A stretch of 61,195 bases of DNA from an uncultured Bacteroidota bacterium (GTDB lineage Bacteria; Bacteroidota; Bacteroidia; Flavobacteriales; Flavobacteriaceae). The stretch lies in assembly GCA_902574335.1 (NCBI GenBank), contig CACGNO010000002.1, positions 1-61,195 on the forward strand, written 5' to 3'. The position numbers and the translations under genes are program-made. The notes under the pieces were generated by a model. It was not told the DNA's origin, did not search any database, and saw nothing but the letters and a program-made list of their open reading frames with translations. Within the stretch, counting starts at the first letter, position 1. The number at the start of each line of letters is the position of its first letter. Shown here piece after piece: positions 9,273 to 19,876 of this stretch.

Positions 9273-10592
9273 ATGAAAGAGGGATTTTCAAAGCTTGATA
9301 AAAATGAAAAAATTGATTGGGTGATCAATAATTTTTTTAATTCCTCTGAAAGCGATTCCGAACTTCTTAAAAAATATTGGTCTAATCACATTGAGCTTCA
9401 GAAAATTCATGATGAATTTTCTGAAAATACAATTTCAAATTTTTTTCTTCCTCTTGCTATTGCTCCTAATTTTATTATAGATAAAAAAAACTATACTATT
9501 CCTATGGTAACAGAGGAAAGTTCCGTTGTTGCAGCTGCTTGCAAATCGGCTAAGTTCTGGTCAAAAAGAGGTGGATTTAAAACGGAAATTATTGACGTAA
9601 TTAAAAGTGGACAAGTTCATTTTAAATATGATGGTTATAAAGAAAGAATGTTTAAATTTTTTAAACAAATAAAAAAAAGGTTGATATCTGATTGTTCAGA
9701 AATTAACAAAAATATGAAGAAAAGAGGGGGAGGAATTTTGGATATTGAATTGATTGATAAAACAAGTGATGTCGAAAATTATTATCAAATAAGTTCTCGA
9801 TTTAACACAGTAGATTCAATGGGAGCAAATTTCATAAATTCATGCCTTGAGCAATACGCAAAAACATTTGAGACTGAATTCTTAAATTCAAAGTTATTTG
9901 AAAAAGATGAAAAGCTAGAAATTATAATGAGTATACTTTCTAACTATGTACCTGAATGTTTAGTTAGAGCTGAAGTTAGGTGTAAAGTTGATGAGCTAAA
10001 AAATAAAGATATTCATGATCCAAAGATATTTGCTCAAAAATTCGTTGACGCAATTAAAATTGCAAATAATGATATTGGCAGAGCCGTAACCCACAACAAA
10101 GGAATCATGAACGGAATAGACTCTGTAGTTATTGCAACTGGAAATGATTTTAGAGCAGTTGAAGCATGTGCTCATGCTTATGCTTCAAAAAATGGTAATT
10201 ATACAAGTCTATCTTATGCTACAGTTCAAAAAGATGAGTTTGTTTTTTGGATGGAAATTCCTATAGCAGTTGGAACTGTGGGTGGTATTACAAATCTACA
10301 TCCTTTAGTAAAATGGTCTTTAAAATTATTAAAAAACCCATCCGCAAAAGACCTTATGAGAATTATTGTGGTTGCTGGTCTTGCTCAAAATTTTGCTGCA
10401 TTAAGATCTTTAATCACATCTGGAATTCAACTTGGACATATGAAAATGCATTTAATTAATATCTTGAATTCATTAGATGCTGATAATAGTGAAAAGAAAA
10501 TATTAGTTGAATATTTTAAAAAACATAAAGTTAGTTTTCGTAAGGCTGAAAATGCTCTAACTAAATTGAGAAGAAATGAGCTTAAAATTTAA
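9273..10592 (+). CDS. mvaA: Hydroxymethylglutaryl-CoA reductase, class II
   Basis: A 439-residue cytosolic enzyme that reduces HMG-CoA to mevalonate (or the reverse) in isoprenoid synthesis. Catalytic residues of class II enzymes are visible: Glu in MVTEESSVVAAACKSAKFW, Lys in THNKGIMNGIDSV, and His in SGIQLGHMKMH near the C-terminus. DSMGANFINS matches the HMG-CoA-binding loop. Although class II enzymes are often called degradative, in Flavobacteriia they serve the biosynthetic mevalonate route. It overlaps the GHMP kinase gene by 17 bases and diverges from the sulfatase operon across 72 bases. Confidence 0.95.
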   Translation: MKEGFSKLDKNEKIDWVINNFFNSSESDSELLKKYWSNHIELQKIHDEFSENTISNFFLPLAIAPNFIIDKKNYTIPMVTEESSVVAAACKSAKFWSKRGGFKTEIIDVIKSGQVHFKYDGYKERMFKFFKQIKKRLISDCSEINKNMKKRGGGILDIELIDKTSDVENYYQISSRFNTVDSMGANFINSCLEQYAKTFETEFLNSKLFEKDEKLEIIMSILSNYVPECLVRAEVRCKVDELKNKDIHDPKIFAQKFVDAIKIANNDIGRAVTHNKGIMNGIDSVVIATGNDFRAVEACAHAYASKNGNYTSLSYATVQKDEFVFWMEIPIAVGTVGGITNLHPLVKWSLKLLKNPSAKDLMRIIVVAGLAQNFAALRSLITSGIQLGHMKMHLINILNSLDADNSEKKILVEYFKKHKVSFRKAENALTKLRRNELKI

Positions 10593-11487
10593 AAGTCATG
10601 GAAAACTTTTAATAACTGGAGAGTATTTTATCTTAAAGGGTGCTCACTCACTTTGTATTCCTACCAAATTTTTTCAGACATTAAAAATTGAAGATTTAAA
10701 TGAAAAAAATTTAGTTTGGAAGAGTTTTGATCATAACAATGAACTTTGGATTGATACAAAATTTAGCATTCCTGATTTAGAAATTTTAAAATCTAAAAAT
10801 AAAGAGACCATTTTTTTACAAAATCTACTTTTAAATGCAAAAAAAATAAATCGAAGTTTTCTTAAATCGAATCACGGATTCAAAGTTGAATCAAAAATGA
10901 ATTTTGATAAAAATTGGGGGCTTGGATCGTCATCAACATTAATTAATAATATATCTAGCTGGGCAAAAATTAATCCCTATGATTTACTTTGGTCTATAAG
11001 TACAGGTAGTGGTTATGATATTGCATCTGGTCAATCAGAAGGTCCAATTTTATACAAACTAGAAAATAAAAAACCTGTATATGAACTTGTTAATTTTAAA
11101 CCAATGTTTCATGAACAATTATTCTTTGTTTATATGAACAAAAAACAACAAACTGATAAGGAGATTAGTTATTTTAATGATAATATTAAAAATGATAAAA
11201 ACATAATTGATACTATATCTTCAATTTCTCAAAAATTGATAGATTCTGAAAATTTTCAAAGTTTTAAAAGTTTGATTTTAGAACACGAAAAAATTTTATC
11301 AACTCAATTGAAAAAGAGAATGGTAAAGGAAATTTATTTTTCAGATTACCCAGGAGAAATTAAAAGCTTAGGAGCCTGGGGAGGTGATTTTATTTTAGCT
11401 GCAGGCCCAATTAATACCAAAAAATATTTTGAAGAAAAAGGTTATAAAACGATTTTTTCATACAAAGACATGTTAAAAAACACTTAA
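10576..11487 (+). CDS. GYDIA-family GHMP kinase (mevalonate pathway)
   Basis: A 303-residue GHMP-superfamily kinase. The N-terminus reads HGKLLITGEYFILKGAHSL, the usual substrate-side motif, the ATP loop is WGLGSSSTLINN near residue 115, and SGYDIASGQSEGPILY is the feature that names the family. Members occur in Flavobacteriia beside HMG-CoA reductase and are presumed to act in the mevalonate pathway, probably as a mevalonate or phosphomevalonate kinase. The gene starts inside the end of mvaA (17-base overlap), which supports co-translation. The exact phosphorylation step is not settled by sequence. Confidence 0.9.
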   Translation: MSLKFKSHGKLLITGEYFILKGAHSLCIPTKFFQTLKIEDLNEKNLVWKSFDHNNELWIDTKFSIPDLEILKSKNKETIFLQNLLLNAKKINRSFLKSNHGFKVESKMNFDKNWGLGSSSTLINNISSWAKINPYDLLWSISTGSGYDIASGQSEGPILYKLENKKPVYELVNFKPMFHEQLFFVYMNKKQQTDKEISYFNDNIKNDKNIIDTISSISQKLIDSENFQSFKSLILEHEKILSTQLKKRMVKEIYFSDYPGEIKSLGAWGGDFILAAGPINTKKYFEEKGYKTIFSYKDMLKNT

Positions 11488-11559
11488 ATGTAAAGTTTGG
11501 CATGATTAATGATTTCTACATAACAGAATACATAATATTTTTTGGTTAGTTGTTGTTTT

Positions 11560-11594
11560 AAATGCCCAAATCATCTCAAAAGGTTTGGGCATTT
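11560..11594. terminator. Bidirectional hairpin between convergent genes
   Basis: An 11-base-pair perfect inverted repeat, aaatgcccaaa at 11560-11570 and tttgggcattt at 11584-11594, with a 13-base loop, followed by a T-rich run. It lies between the GHMP kinase (ending 11487) and the convergent formylglycine-generating enzyme gene (ending 11600), so it can serve both. Confidence 0.8.
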
Positions 11595-11599
11595 ACTTT

Positions 11600-12649
11600 T
11601 TAATCTGAGTAAACTGTTCTAAAACCTGTGTGTAATGAGCTTGAGTCAGGTGTTGTTTTCATTCTTGCTGCATTACGATATCCACTACAATAAGAATCAT
11701 TACATAAAAAACTACCACCTCGAATTACCTTCTTTTGACTATAGGGTTCAACTGGATCATAACTACTATCAGGACCTTGAGGATTTACTGCACCTCTCTT
11801 TGGTAACATTGAATAATATTCAGAGTGATACCAATCAAAACACCACTCCCAAACATTACCACCAATATCATAAAGTCCATATCCATTAGGTGAAAATGAT
11901 TTAACAGGAGATGAATAATAAAATTTATCTAAGATAGTATTGGTATTAGGAAAGCTACCATTCCAACTGTTTGCTTTATAATCAACTTCATCAATTTTTT
12001 CATTTCCCCAACTGTAAATTTTGTTTGATTTACCTCCTCTTGATGCATATTCAAATTCTGCCTCTGTTGGTAATCTTTTTCCTGACCAATTACAATATGC
12101 TATTGCATCTTCCCAACTTACATGAACCACAGGATAATCATCTTTACCCAAAATATCACTATCTGGCCCAAATGGTTGTCTCCAATTTGCATTTCTAACT
12201 AATGACCACCATTTTGAGTAATCATTTAAGTTTTCAGTCTGAACCTCGCTAAATACTAGTGAAGCAGGCTCAAGTAAACTATCATCTGGTTTTGGTGTAC
12301 CTGGTGGCAATGCAGATTTAATTTCATCCCAATTAATTTTTCTTTCTGCAGTTGTAATATATCCAGTTTCATCAACAAATTTTTTAAACTGAGCATTTGT
12401 AACTTCAGTTTGATCCATCCAAAATGAACTTACTTCAACACTGTGTTTTGGAAATTCATCACTCCTTGCTTCTTCATTATCACCTCCCATAAAAAAATTT
12501 CCTCCCTCAATAAAAACCATTCCATCCTTGACTATAGAACTAATGTTTTGTGATTTTTTATTGGAATCACAACCTAACAAAAGCAATAAAACAAAAACTA
12601 AAAAAAATTGAAATATATTATCGATTTTATTCACTTTTAATTGAAACAA
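11600..12649 (-). CDS. Formylglycine-generating enzyme (sulfatase activator), lipoprotein
   Basis: A 349-residue SUMF1/FGE-type protein. The N-terminus has a hydrophobic stretch ending in LLLGC, so it is probably a lipoprotein facing the periplasm. The fold is shown by FIEGGNFFMGG, EFPKHSVEVSSFWMDQTEVT, LPTEAEFEYASRG and NVWEWCFDW. Both cysteines of true FGE are kept at residues 316 and 321 in SFLCNDSYCSGYR, followed by TTPDSSSLHTGFR, which matches human FGE around Cys336/Cys341. It should oxidise the CxPxR cysteine of the sulfatases at 7656-9200 and 26462-27895. It is divergent from the symporter operon with 27 bases between starts. Confidence 0.9.
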   Translation of the reverse strand: MFQLKVNKIDNIFQFFLVFVLLLLLGCDSNKKSQNISSIVKDGMVFIEGGNFFMGGDNEEARSDEFPKHSVEVSSFWMDQTEVTNAQFKKFVDETGYITTAERKINWDEIKSALPPGTPKPDDSLLEPASLVFSEVQTENLNDYSKWWSLVRNANWRQPFGPDSDILGKDDYPVVHVSWEDAIAYCNWSGKRLPTEAEFEYASRGGKSNKIYSWGNEKIDEVDYKANSWNGSFPNTNTILDKFYYSSPVKSFSPNGYGLYDIGGNVWEWCFDWYHSEYYSMLPKRGAVNPQGPDSSYDPVEPYSQKKVIRGGSFLCNDSYCSGYRNAARMKTTPDSSSLHTGFRTVYSD

Positions 12650-12676
12650 ATTATTACTAAATTACATACATCAAGG

Positions 12677-12931
12677 ATGAAAAACAATAAAGCTGAAATT
12701 TACTGGAAAAAAAATCTTAGATACTTAACCATACTTTTATCAATTTGGTTTATAGTTTCATTTGGTTTTGGAATACTTTTAGCTGATCAATTAAATGAAA
12801 TTCAATTTTTTGGTTTCAAACTTGGATTTTGGTTTGCTCAGCAAGGTTCGATATACACCTTTGTTATTTTAATTTTTGTTTACATTTTTTTGATGAATAG
12901 ACTTGATAAATTTTATAGGTCTAAAAAATAA
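12677..12931 (+). CDS. DUF4212 small subunit of a sodium/solute symporter
   Basis: An 84-residue membrane protein with two helices (about residues 14-36 and 49-74). The pattern YWKKNLRYLTILLSIWF then FGFKLGFWFAQQGSIYTFVILIFVY is that of DUF4212, found next to an SSF large subunit. I start at ATG 12677 (MKNNKAEIYW) because family members begin there and because the alternative at 12641 overlaps the divergent FGE gene. The large subunit starts six bases downstream. It heads an eleven-gene plus-strand operon. Confidence 0.9.
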   Translation: MKNNKAEIYWKKNLRYLTILLSIWFIVSFGFGILLADQLNEIQFFGFKLGFWFAQQGSIYTFVILIFVYIFLMNRLDKFYRSKK

Positions 12932-12937
12932 ATCATA

Positions 12938-14617
12938 ATGTCTTTACAAATTTGGATTTGGATAATTGTAGGTTTGACTTTTGCTCTATACATAGGTATA
13001 GCTATATGGTCAAGGGCAGGGTCTACAAATGAATTTTACATAGCTGGAAAAGGAGTTAATCCTATTGCAAATGGTATGGCCACTGCAGCTGATTGGATGA
13101 GTGCAGCATCCTTCATTTCCATGGCAGGAATTATATCTTTTATTGGATACGATGGATCAGTTTATTTAATGGGTTGGACTGGTGGATATGTTTTACTTGC
13201 ATTATTACTCGCACCATATTTAAGAAAGTTTGGAAAATTTACTGTACCTGATTTTATTGGGGATCGGTACTACTCTAATGTTGCTAGAACTGTAGCTGTT
13301 TTTTGTGCATTAATCGTTTCATTTACCTATATAGCTGGTCAGATGAGAGGGGTAGGAATTGTTTTTTCTAGATACTTAGAAGTTGATATAAATTCAGGTG
13401 TATTTATTGGAATGGGCATAGTTCTTTTTTATGCTATTCTAGGTGGTATGAAGGGAATAACTTACACACAGGTTGCTCAATATTGTGTTTTAATTTTTGC
13501 ATTCATGGTGCCTGCAATTTTTATATCTATTCAGATGACTGGAAATCCAATACCACAACTTGGTTTTGGATCTGAATCAACTGATGGAGTTTACTTACTT
13601 GATAAATTAAATGGTCTTCATCAAGAATTAGGGTTTAGTGAGTATACATCTGGATCCAAATCTACTTTAGATGTTTTTCTAATAACTGCTGCCCTAATGA
13701 TTGGAACTGCTGGACTTCCGCACGTTATTGTTAGATTTTTTACTGTAAAAAAAGTCAGCGATGCAAGAAAATCTGCAGGATGGGCACTACTATTTATAGC
13801 AATACTTTACACAACAGCACCTGCTATTGCAGTTTTTGCTAGAACAAATTTAATTGAGACAGTTTCAGAAAAAGATTACTCAACAATGCCTTACTGGTTT
13901 AAAAAATGGGAAGATACTGGTCTATTAAAATATGATGATAAAAATAATGACAATATAATTCAATATCTAGGTGATGAACAATTAAATGAATTAACAATAG
14001 ATAAAGATATAATGGTTTTAGCTAACCCTGAAATTGCCCAACTTCCAAATTGGGTTATCGCACTTTTAGCTGCTGGTGCAATTGCAGCTGCACTATCAAC
14101 TGCTGCAGGACTTTTACTTGTTATTTCATCTTCAATTTCACATGATTTAATTAAAAGAATAATTAATCCAGAAATCAGTGATAAAGGAGAATTAATTGCT
14201 GCTAGAGTATCTGCTTTTTTTGCAGTTATGCTGGCTGGATATTTTGGAATAAATCCACCTGACTTTGTTGCTGCTACAGTTGCGTTGGCTTTTGGTTTGG
14301 CAGCGGCATCATTTTTTCCTGCAATTGTATTGGGAATTTTTTATAAAAAAATGAACAAAGAAGGGGCTATTTCTGGTATGCTAATTGGAATTTTATCAAT
14401 GCTTTTTTATATGACTAAATTTAAATTTGGCTGGTTTGGTGGTGGAAGCTCAGATGATTGGTGGTTTGGTGTATCACCTGAGGGATTTGGAACAATAGCA
14501 ATGCTTATCAATTTAATTGTTTCTATAACAGTTGCAAATTTTACAGCATCTCCACCTGAAAAAATTATAAAGCTTGTTGAAAACATAAGACTCCCAAGTG
14601 ATGATGAAGAATTATAA
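12938..14617 (+). CDS. Sodium:solute symporter large subunit (SSF family)
   Basis: A 559-residue inner-membrane protein of the SSF family, of the type that pairs with DUF4212 proteins and is related to acetate permease Act[20 protein letters not shown] near residue 33, [32 protein letters not shown]-like residues around 380-400 and [14 protein letters not shown] are visible. A polar insertion with DDKNNDN lies near residue 325. It probably carries a small carboxylate or sugar acid with sodium; the substrate is inferred from the downstream catabolic genes only. The last 20 bases overlap the next gene. Confidence 0.9.
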   Translation: MSLQIWIWIIVGLTFALYIGIAIWSRAGSTNEFYIAGKGVNPIANGMATAADWMSAASFISMAGIISFIGYDGSVYLMGWTGGYVLLALLLAPYLRKFGKFTVPDFIGDRYYSNVARTVAVFCALIVSFTYIAGQMRGVGIVFSRYLEVDINSGVFIGMGIVLFYAILGGMKGITYTQVAQYCVLIFAFMVPAIFISIQMTGNPIPQLGFGSESTDGVYLLDKLNGLHQELGFSEYTSGSKSTLDVFLITAALMIGTAGLPHVIVRFFTVKKVSDARKSAGWALLFIAILYTTAPAIAVFARTNLIETVSEKDYSTMPYWFKKWEDTGLLKYDDKNNDNIIQYLGDEQLNELTIDKDIMVLANPEIAQLPNWVIALLAAGAIAAALSTAAGLLLVISSSISHDLIKRIINPEISDKGELIAARVSAFFAVMLAGYFGINPPDFVAATVALAFGLAAASFFPAIVLGIFYKKMNKEGAISGMLIGILSMLFYMTKFKFGWFGGGSSDDWWFGVSPEGFGTIAMLINLIVSITVANFTASPPEKIIKLVENIRLPSDDEEL

Positions 14618-15362
14618 AAAATTTATTTTAATTTTTTTTCCGTTTTTATTATTTTCTCAAACAGAACTTTTTGAGAAAAAAAAATTCATAGTTGAGAATG
14701 ATACTCTCAGATACAGAATTTTAGCTCCTTTAGATTATGATGCAAATGAAAAATATCCATTACATCTTTTTTTACATGGTGCAGGTGAAAGAGGAAATGA
14801 TAATGAATTACAGTTATTTCATGGATCAAATCTATTCTTAAACAACACCAATAGAAAAAAATATAAATCATGGGTTATTTTTCCACAATCTCCAAAAAAT
14901 GATTGGTGGGGAGGGTATTACGATCCATACAAATACGATTACAATGTAAAAAGGTCTAAATCCCTTGAACTTGTGATAAAACTCATGGATATTTTTATCG
15001 AAAGACAAGATGTCGATACAAACAAAATTTATGTAAGTGGTCTTTCAATGGGGGGTCTTGGTACTTTTTCAATTTTAAATGCAAGACCTGAAATGTTTGC
15101 TGCAGCAACCCCAATTTGTGGAGATGGAGATCCAAGCTCAGTTGAAAATTTTGCAAAGAAAGTTGCTATTTGGATTTTCCATGGATCAGCTGATAAAGTT
15201 GTTTTGCCACAACAATCATTAAAAATGGCTAATGCAATTTTAAATGCTGGGGGTAATCCTAAAATTACCATTTATGAAAATGTTGGACATAATAGTTGGG
15301 ATACAGCTTTTGCAGAAAAAGATTTTCTAAAATGGATACATTCAAAAACAAAAAACAAATGA
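14598..15362 (+). CDS. Exported alpha/beta-hydrolase (esterase/phospholipase-like)
   Basis: A 254-residue secreted alpha/beta-hydrolase. A signal peptide spans about residues 1-20 (ending LLFSQ). [14 protein letters not shown] gives the oxyanion region, [10 protein letters not shown] near residue 148 carries the nucleophilic serine (GxSxG), [10 protein letters not shown] the acid residue, and [10 protein letters not shown] the histidine. Such enzymes often remove acetyl, feruloyl or other ester groups from glycans. It overlaps the symporter gene by 20 bases and the SGNH hydrolase by 4, so the genes are probably translated together. Confidence 0.85.
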   Translation: MMMKNYKKFILIFFPFLLFSQTELFEKKKFIVENDTLRYRILAPLDYDANEKYPLHLFLHGAGERGNDNELQLFHGSNLFLNNTNRKKYKSWVIFPQSPKNDWWGGYYDPYKYDYNVKRSKSLELVIKLMDIFIERQDVDTNKIYVSGLSMGGLGTFSILNARPEMFAAATPICGDGDPSSVENFAKKVAIWIFHGSADKVVLPQQSLKMANAILNAGGNPKITIYENVGHNSWDTAFAEKDFLKWIHSKTKNK

Positions 15363-16084
15363 ATAAATATTTAATACTATCAATAATGATTTTAAGTCTA
15401 TCATCATGTAATAATGAAAAGGGAAGTAATTCTGTTTTTATTCAAGGTGGAGGCACACTTGATGATTGGGCAAACCTCTCTAAATATGATGAATCCAACA
15501 AAAAACTGATGAATGTAATAGATGAAAACAGAGTGGTTTTTATGGGCAACTCAATTACTGAGGGTTGGTCAAACTTTGATCCAGATTTCTTTATTGATAA
15601 TCCTTATGTTAACAGAGGAATTAGTGGTCAAACTACACCTCAAATGTTAATTAGATTCAAACCAGATGTAGTAAGTCTTAAACCAAAGTCAGTAGTAATA
15701 TTAGCAGGAATCAATGATATTGCAGGGAATACAGGTCCTATAAAAATTGAGAATATTGCAGAGAATATATTTTCAATGAGTGAAATAGCTAAATCAAATA
15801 ATATTGAAGTATTTATTTGTTCTGTTTTACCTGCTAAAGCATTTCCATGGTCACCATCCATAAAAAACGTTGCTGAAAAAGTTATTAAGTTAAATTCTAT
15901 TTTAGAAAAATACTGTTTAGATAACAAAATTCAATATGTTGATTACCATTCAGAAATGAATGATGGAAATGGAGGTCTAAAGGTCCCCGAACATACGACT
16001 GAAGACGATTTAGTTCATCCAAATAAGGAAGGTTACAAGGTTATGGAAGAGTTGATATCAATTTTTTTAGACACTAATAACTAA
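15359..16084 (+). CDS. SGNH/GDSL-family lipoprotein esterase
   Basis: About 241 residues. I start at ATG 15359, which overlaps the previous stop as ATGA and gives a clean lipoprotein signal (MILSLSSC); a longer reading from 15296 would bury the signal. The SGNH blocks are in order: FMGNSITEGW (Ser), NRGISGQT (Gly), ILAGINDIAGN (Asn) and DLVHPNKEGY (Asp-His). It probably removes acetyl groups from glycans or small molecules in the periplasm. The closest remembered relatives act in carbohydrate ester removal, in line with the neighbouring hydrolases. Confidence 0.88.
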   Translation: MNKYLILSIMILSLSSCNNEKGSNSVFIQGGGTLDDWANLSKYDESNKKLMNVIDENRVVFMGNSITEGWSNFDPDFFIDNPYVNRGISGQTTPQMLIRFKPDVVSLKPKSVVILAGINDIAGNTGPIKIENIAENIFSMSEIAKSNNIEVFICSVLPAKAFPWSPSIKNVAEKVIKLNSILEKYCLDNKIQYVDYHSEMNDGNGGLKVPEHTTEDDLVHPNKEGYKVMEELISIFLDTNN

Positions 16085-16111
16085 TTTTTTTTAAATTAGA
16101 TATGGTGTAAT

Positions 16112-18388
16112 ATGAAAAAAAATGCGGCTTTTTTTGTAGTTCCATTTATTTTAATAATCCTATTAAAATATTTTAGCTCTGATAAATTCAGTGACGATTA
16201 TATTGATAATTCTAACGCTGACTATGAGATTATAAATGTCTCAAATGTTCCAGAAACCATCGATTTTAATTTTCATGTTAATCCAATTCTTTCCGATAAA
16301 TGTTTCGCTTGTCATGGTCCTGATGATAAGCAGAGAAAAGCTAATTTGAGGCTTGATACTAAAGAAGGACTTTATCAAATGACAGAAGACCTTATAAAAA
16401 GGGTTATTGATTTAGATAATTTAGAAGAAAGTGAAATGATTAGGAGAATTTTTCATGAAAATAAATCCATTGTAATGCCACCTCCTGAGTCAAACTTGAG
16501 TTTATCCGATTACGAAAAAAATATTTTAAAAAAATGGATACTCCAAGGTGCAGAATGGAAAAAACATTGGTCATTCATCAAACCTGAAAAACCAGAAATA
16601 CCACAAATTCAAAACAATCAGTGGGTAAAAAATGAAATTGATATTTTCATCGCAAAAAATATTGAAAATCAAAATTTAGAATTTTCAAAAACAGAATCAA
16701 AAGAAATTCTATTGAGGAGATTGTATTTTGATATTGTAGGACTACCTCCGTCAATAGATGACATTGATCAGTTTTTAAATGATAAGTCAGAAAATTCATA
16801 CGAAAAGGTTGTTGATGAACTTCTTAAATCTCAAAACTATGGAGAAAGAATGGCGTCAATATGGATGGATATTGCAAGATATGGAGATAGCCATGGTTAT
16901 CAAGATGATACTGAAAGAACTATGTGGCCATGGAGAGATTGGGTAATTCATGCATACAATAAAAACCTTCCATATGATGAATTTATTACTTGGCAACTAG
17001 CTGGAGATTTAATTCCAAACGCTACAAAAGAGCAAATAATTGCAACTGGATTTAATAGAAATCATAAAATAACTCAAGAGGGTGGCGTAATCCCCGAAGA
17101 ATATCGAGTTGAGTATGTTGCTGATAGAGCAATTACAACTTCAAAATTAATGATGGGGCTTACTATGGAATGTGCCAGATGCCACAGTCATAAATATGAT
17201 AATATTACACATGATGAATTTTATGGCTTTTATGGTTTTTTTAATAACATAAATGAAAAAGGTCTTATCGCATACGGCGACTTCGCACCTGAACCAAAAA
17301 TAACAGTATCTAAGAATGAATTAAATGAAGGACTAGATTTTATAAAACTTCCTGACAGCCTAGATAAAGTTACTTTCATGGTTATGAAAGAAACGGAGAA
17401 CCTTAGAAAGACATATGTTTTAAATAGAGGACTTTATAATTTACAAATGAATGAAGTCAAAAATATGACTCCATCTGCTGTGCTTCCATTAAAAAAAGAA
17501 AATAGTAATCGATTAGATTTAGCAAAATGGTTTTTTTCGGACGAAAACCCTTTAACCTCAAGAGTGGTTGTAAACAGAATATGGCAACAATTTTTTGGAG
17601 TTGGTATTGTTGCTACGCCTGATGATTTTGGAAGTCAAGGTAATAGACCTATAAACCCTGAGTTGCTTGACTGGTTAGCTGTGACTTATCAAAACGAAGA
17701 TAAATGGGATACTAAAAAATTTATCAAGAGAATAGTTATGTCATCAACATACAGACAGTCAAGCGTAACTACTGACTTAAATTATAAAATTGATCCAGAA
17801 AATGTTTACTTATCTAGATACCCAAGACAAAAATTATCTGCTGAAATGATAAGAGATAATTTCTTAAAAACAAGTGGTTTATTGGTTAATAAATTAGGTG
17901 GTCCAAGTGTAAAGCCATTACAGCCTGATGGTCTGTGGGATGAAGTTACTGGCGGTGGTGGTGGAAGCCTAGCTAAATACGTAATGAGTAGTGGGGAAAA
18001 TTTATATAGGAGAAGTTTATATACATTTTGGAAAAGGACAGTTCCACCTCCTACGATGATGATTTTTGATGCTGCATCCAGAGATAATTGTGAAGTTAAA
18101 AGACAGAACACTAGTACACCATTACAATCATTAACATTAATGAACAATCCAGAATTTCAAAAAGCTGCTCTTCATCTTTCATCGAATATTTTTTATAAAA
18201 AATTATCCTTAAATGAAAAAATAAATATTGTGTATAGGACCATTACAGGAAGGAAGCCTAACAAGAAAGAAGTTACAATGCTAGAAGAATATTTTGATGA
18301 TGAAAATTTATTAAATGAAGAATCTGTGGCGTTTGATAAACTTTGTATGTTAATTTATAACTTAGATGAAACCAGTCAAAAAAGCTAA
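16112..18388 (+). CDS. Planctomycete-type cytochrome with DUF1549 and DUF1553 domains
   Basis: A 758-residue protein with an N-terminal membrane anchor (residues 5-17). A c-type heme site, CFACHGPDDKQRKANLRLD near residue 65, opens the PSCyt1 domain. DUF1549 follows from about residue 165 (RLYFDIVGLPPS, MASIWMDIARYGDSHGYQ, ECARCHSHKYDNI with a second CxxCH), then DUF1553 (LTSRVVVNRIWQQFFG, STYRQSS, YPRQKLSAEMIRDN, NTSTPLQSLTLMN). The family is abundant in Planctomycetes and Verrucomicrobia in glycan-degrading regions; its reaction is unknown but an oxidoreductase role is presumed. Its stop overlaps the DUF1501 start (TAATG), the usual pairing. Confidence 0.93.
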   Translation: MKKNAAFFVVPFILIILLKYFSSDKFSDDYIDNSNADYEIINVSNVPETIDFNFHVNPILSDKCFACHGPDDKQRKANLRLDTKEGLYQMTEDLIKRVIDLDNLEESEMIRRIFHENKSIVMPPPESNLSLSDYEKNILKKWILQGAEWKKHWSFIKPEKPEIPQIQNNQWVKNEIDIFIAKNIENQNLEFSKTESKEILLRRLYFDIVGLPPSIDDIDQFLNDKSENSYEKVVDELLKSQNYGERMASIWMDIARYGDSHGYQDDTERTMWPWRDWVIHAYNKNLPYDEFITWQLAGDLIPNATKEQIIATGFNRNHKITQEGGVIPEEYRVEYVADRAITTSKLMMGLTMECARCHSHKYDNITHDEFYGFYGFFNNINEKGLIAYGDFAPEPKITVSKNELNEGLDFIKLPDSLDKVTFMVMKETENLRKTYVLNRGLYNLQMNEVKNMTPSAVLPLKKENSNRLDLAKWFFSDENPLTSRVVVNRIWQQFFGVGIVATPDDFGSQGNRPINPELLDWLAVTYQNEDKWDTKKFIKRIVMSSTYRQSSVTTDLNYKIDPENVYLSRYPRQKLSAEMIRDNFLKTSGLLVNKLGGPSVKPLQPDGLWDEVTGGGGGSLAKYVMSSGENLYRRSLYTFWKRTVPPPTMMIFDAASRDNCEVKRQNTSTPLQSLTLMNNPEFQKAALHLSSNIFYKKLSLNEKINIVYRTITGRKPNKKEVTMLEEYFDDENLLNEESVAFDKLCMLIYNLDETSQKS

Positions 18389-19857
18389 TGCAAGAATTAC
18401 ATAAACATTTTATAAATAATAATAGACGTAATTTTTTAAAAAAAACAGGTCTATGCATTGGTGGATTAGCATTAGGTTCAATTGTTAATCCTTTTGAAAG
18501 TTCAAATGAAGATCCTTTCTCGATTATTAAAAATCAATTAAATCTTCCACATTTTGCACCCAAAGCAAAAAGGATTATTTATCTATTTCAAAGTGGTGGA
18601 CCAGCACAGCAAGATCTCTTCGATTATAAGCCAAAACTAACTGACATGAGAGGAATTGATTTACCCGAATCTGTTAGAATGGGGCAAAGACTTACTGGAA
18701 TGACCTCAGGACAAGATAAGTTTTCACTTGTTGGAGGGGTAACTAAATTTAAACAATATGGCGAATCTAGAGCATGGGTTAGTGACCTTCTGCCATATCT
18801 CAGTAAAGTTGTAGATGAATTGTGTTTTATTAAATCGATGAATACTGAAGCTATAAATCATGATCCTGCAGTAACATTTTTCCAAACTGGATCTCAACAA
18901 CCTGGAAGACCTAGTATGGGTTCTTGGCTTAGCTATGGACTTGGTAGTCTAAATAAAAACTTACCATCATTTGTTGTATTACTTTCCAGAGGAACTGGGA
19001 GACCAAAAGGTCAGCCTTTGTACTCAAGATTGTGGGGTAACGGCTTTTTAAGTTCTTTGCATCAAGGAGTTCAATTTAGGTCGGCTAAAGATCCTGTCTT
19101 ATTTCTTAAGGATCCTGAAAATCTTTCCAGGCAAGAAAGAAGAAAAATGTTGGATTACTTGTCTGAGCTTAATGAAGAACAATTAAGTATGTTTGGTGAT
19201 AAAGAAATTGAAAGTAGAATTTCACAATATGAAATGGCCTACAGAATGCAAACATCTGTACCAGAAACAATGGATATTTCAGATGAACCAGAAAATATTC
19301 TTAAGATGTATGGTCCTAACTCAAAAAAACCTGGTACATATGCAGCAAATTGTATACTAGCTAGAAAATTGATTGAAAAAGATGTTAGGTTTGTTCAGCT
19401 CTACCACATGGGTTGGGATCAACATGAAAACTTACCAACTCAAATTAAAGGTCAAGCAAGTGATATTGACCAACCAACTGCAGCATTAATAATGGATTTA
19501 AAACAAAGGGGATTACTTGAAGATACTTTAGTTGTTTGGGGAGGTGAATTTGGACGAACCTCATACAGTCAAGGCTCTCAAGCTGCATTAAAAAATAATA
19601 CTTATGGTAGAGATCATCATCCAAGATGCTTTACAATATTTATGGCTGGTGGTGGTGTTAAACCAGGTTTTTCATATGGCGAAACTGATGATTTGGGCTA
19701 TAATATAGTCAAAGATCCTGTTCACGTACATGACCTTCAAGCTACAATTCTACATCTCTTTGGAATTAATCATGAGAAAATGACACATAAATATCAAGGA
19801 AGGAGATTTAGATTAACTGATGTTCATGGTGATATTAAACATGATCTTTTAGCATAA
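18388..19857 (+). CDS. DUF1501 protein with Tat signal
   Basis: A 489-residue protein with a twin-arginine signal (NNNRRNFLKKTGLCIGG), indicating folded export. DUF1501 belongs to the alkaline-phosphatase/sulfatase fold but lacks the formylglycine cysteine motif. Landmarks are YLFQSGGPAQQDLFD, INHDPAVTFFQTGSQQPGRPS, FVQLYHMGWDQHENL, VWGGEFGRTS and GRDHHPRCFTIFMAGGG. It is the constant genomic partner of DUF1549/DUF1553 cytochromes and probably works with that protein in the periplasm. Its substrate is unknown. Translation is coupled to the upstream gene by a one-base overlap. Confidence 0.93.
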   Translation: MQELHKHFINNNRRNFLKKTGLCIGGLALGSIVNPFESSNEDPFSIIKNQLNLPHFAPKAKRIIYLFQSGGPAQQDLFDYKPKLTDMRGIDLPESVRMGQRLTGMTSGQDKFSLVGGVTKFKQYGESRAWVSDLLPYLSKVVDELCFIKSMNTEAINHDPAVTFFQTGSQQPGRPSMGSWLSYGLGSLNKNLPSFVVLLSRGTGRPKGQPLYSRLWGNGFLSSLHQGVQFRSAKDPVLFLKDPENLSRQERRKMLDYLSELNEEQLSMFGDKEIESRISQYEMAYRMQTSVPETMDISDEPENILKMYGPNSKKPGTYAANCILARKLIEKDVRFVQLYHMGWDQHENLPTQIKGQASDIDQPTAALIMDLKQRGLLEDTLVVWGGEFGRTSYSQGSQAALKNNTYGRDHHPRCFTIFMAGGGVKPGFSYGETDDLGYNIVKDPVHVHDLQATILHLFGINHEKMTHKYQGRRFRLTDVHGDIKHDLLA

Positions 19858-19876
19858 GAAGAGTTTTAGGGACACA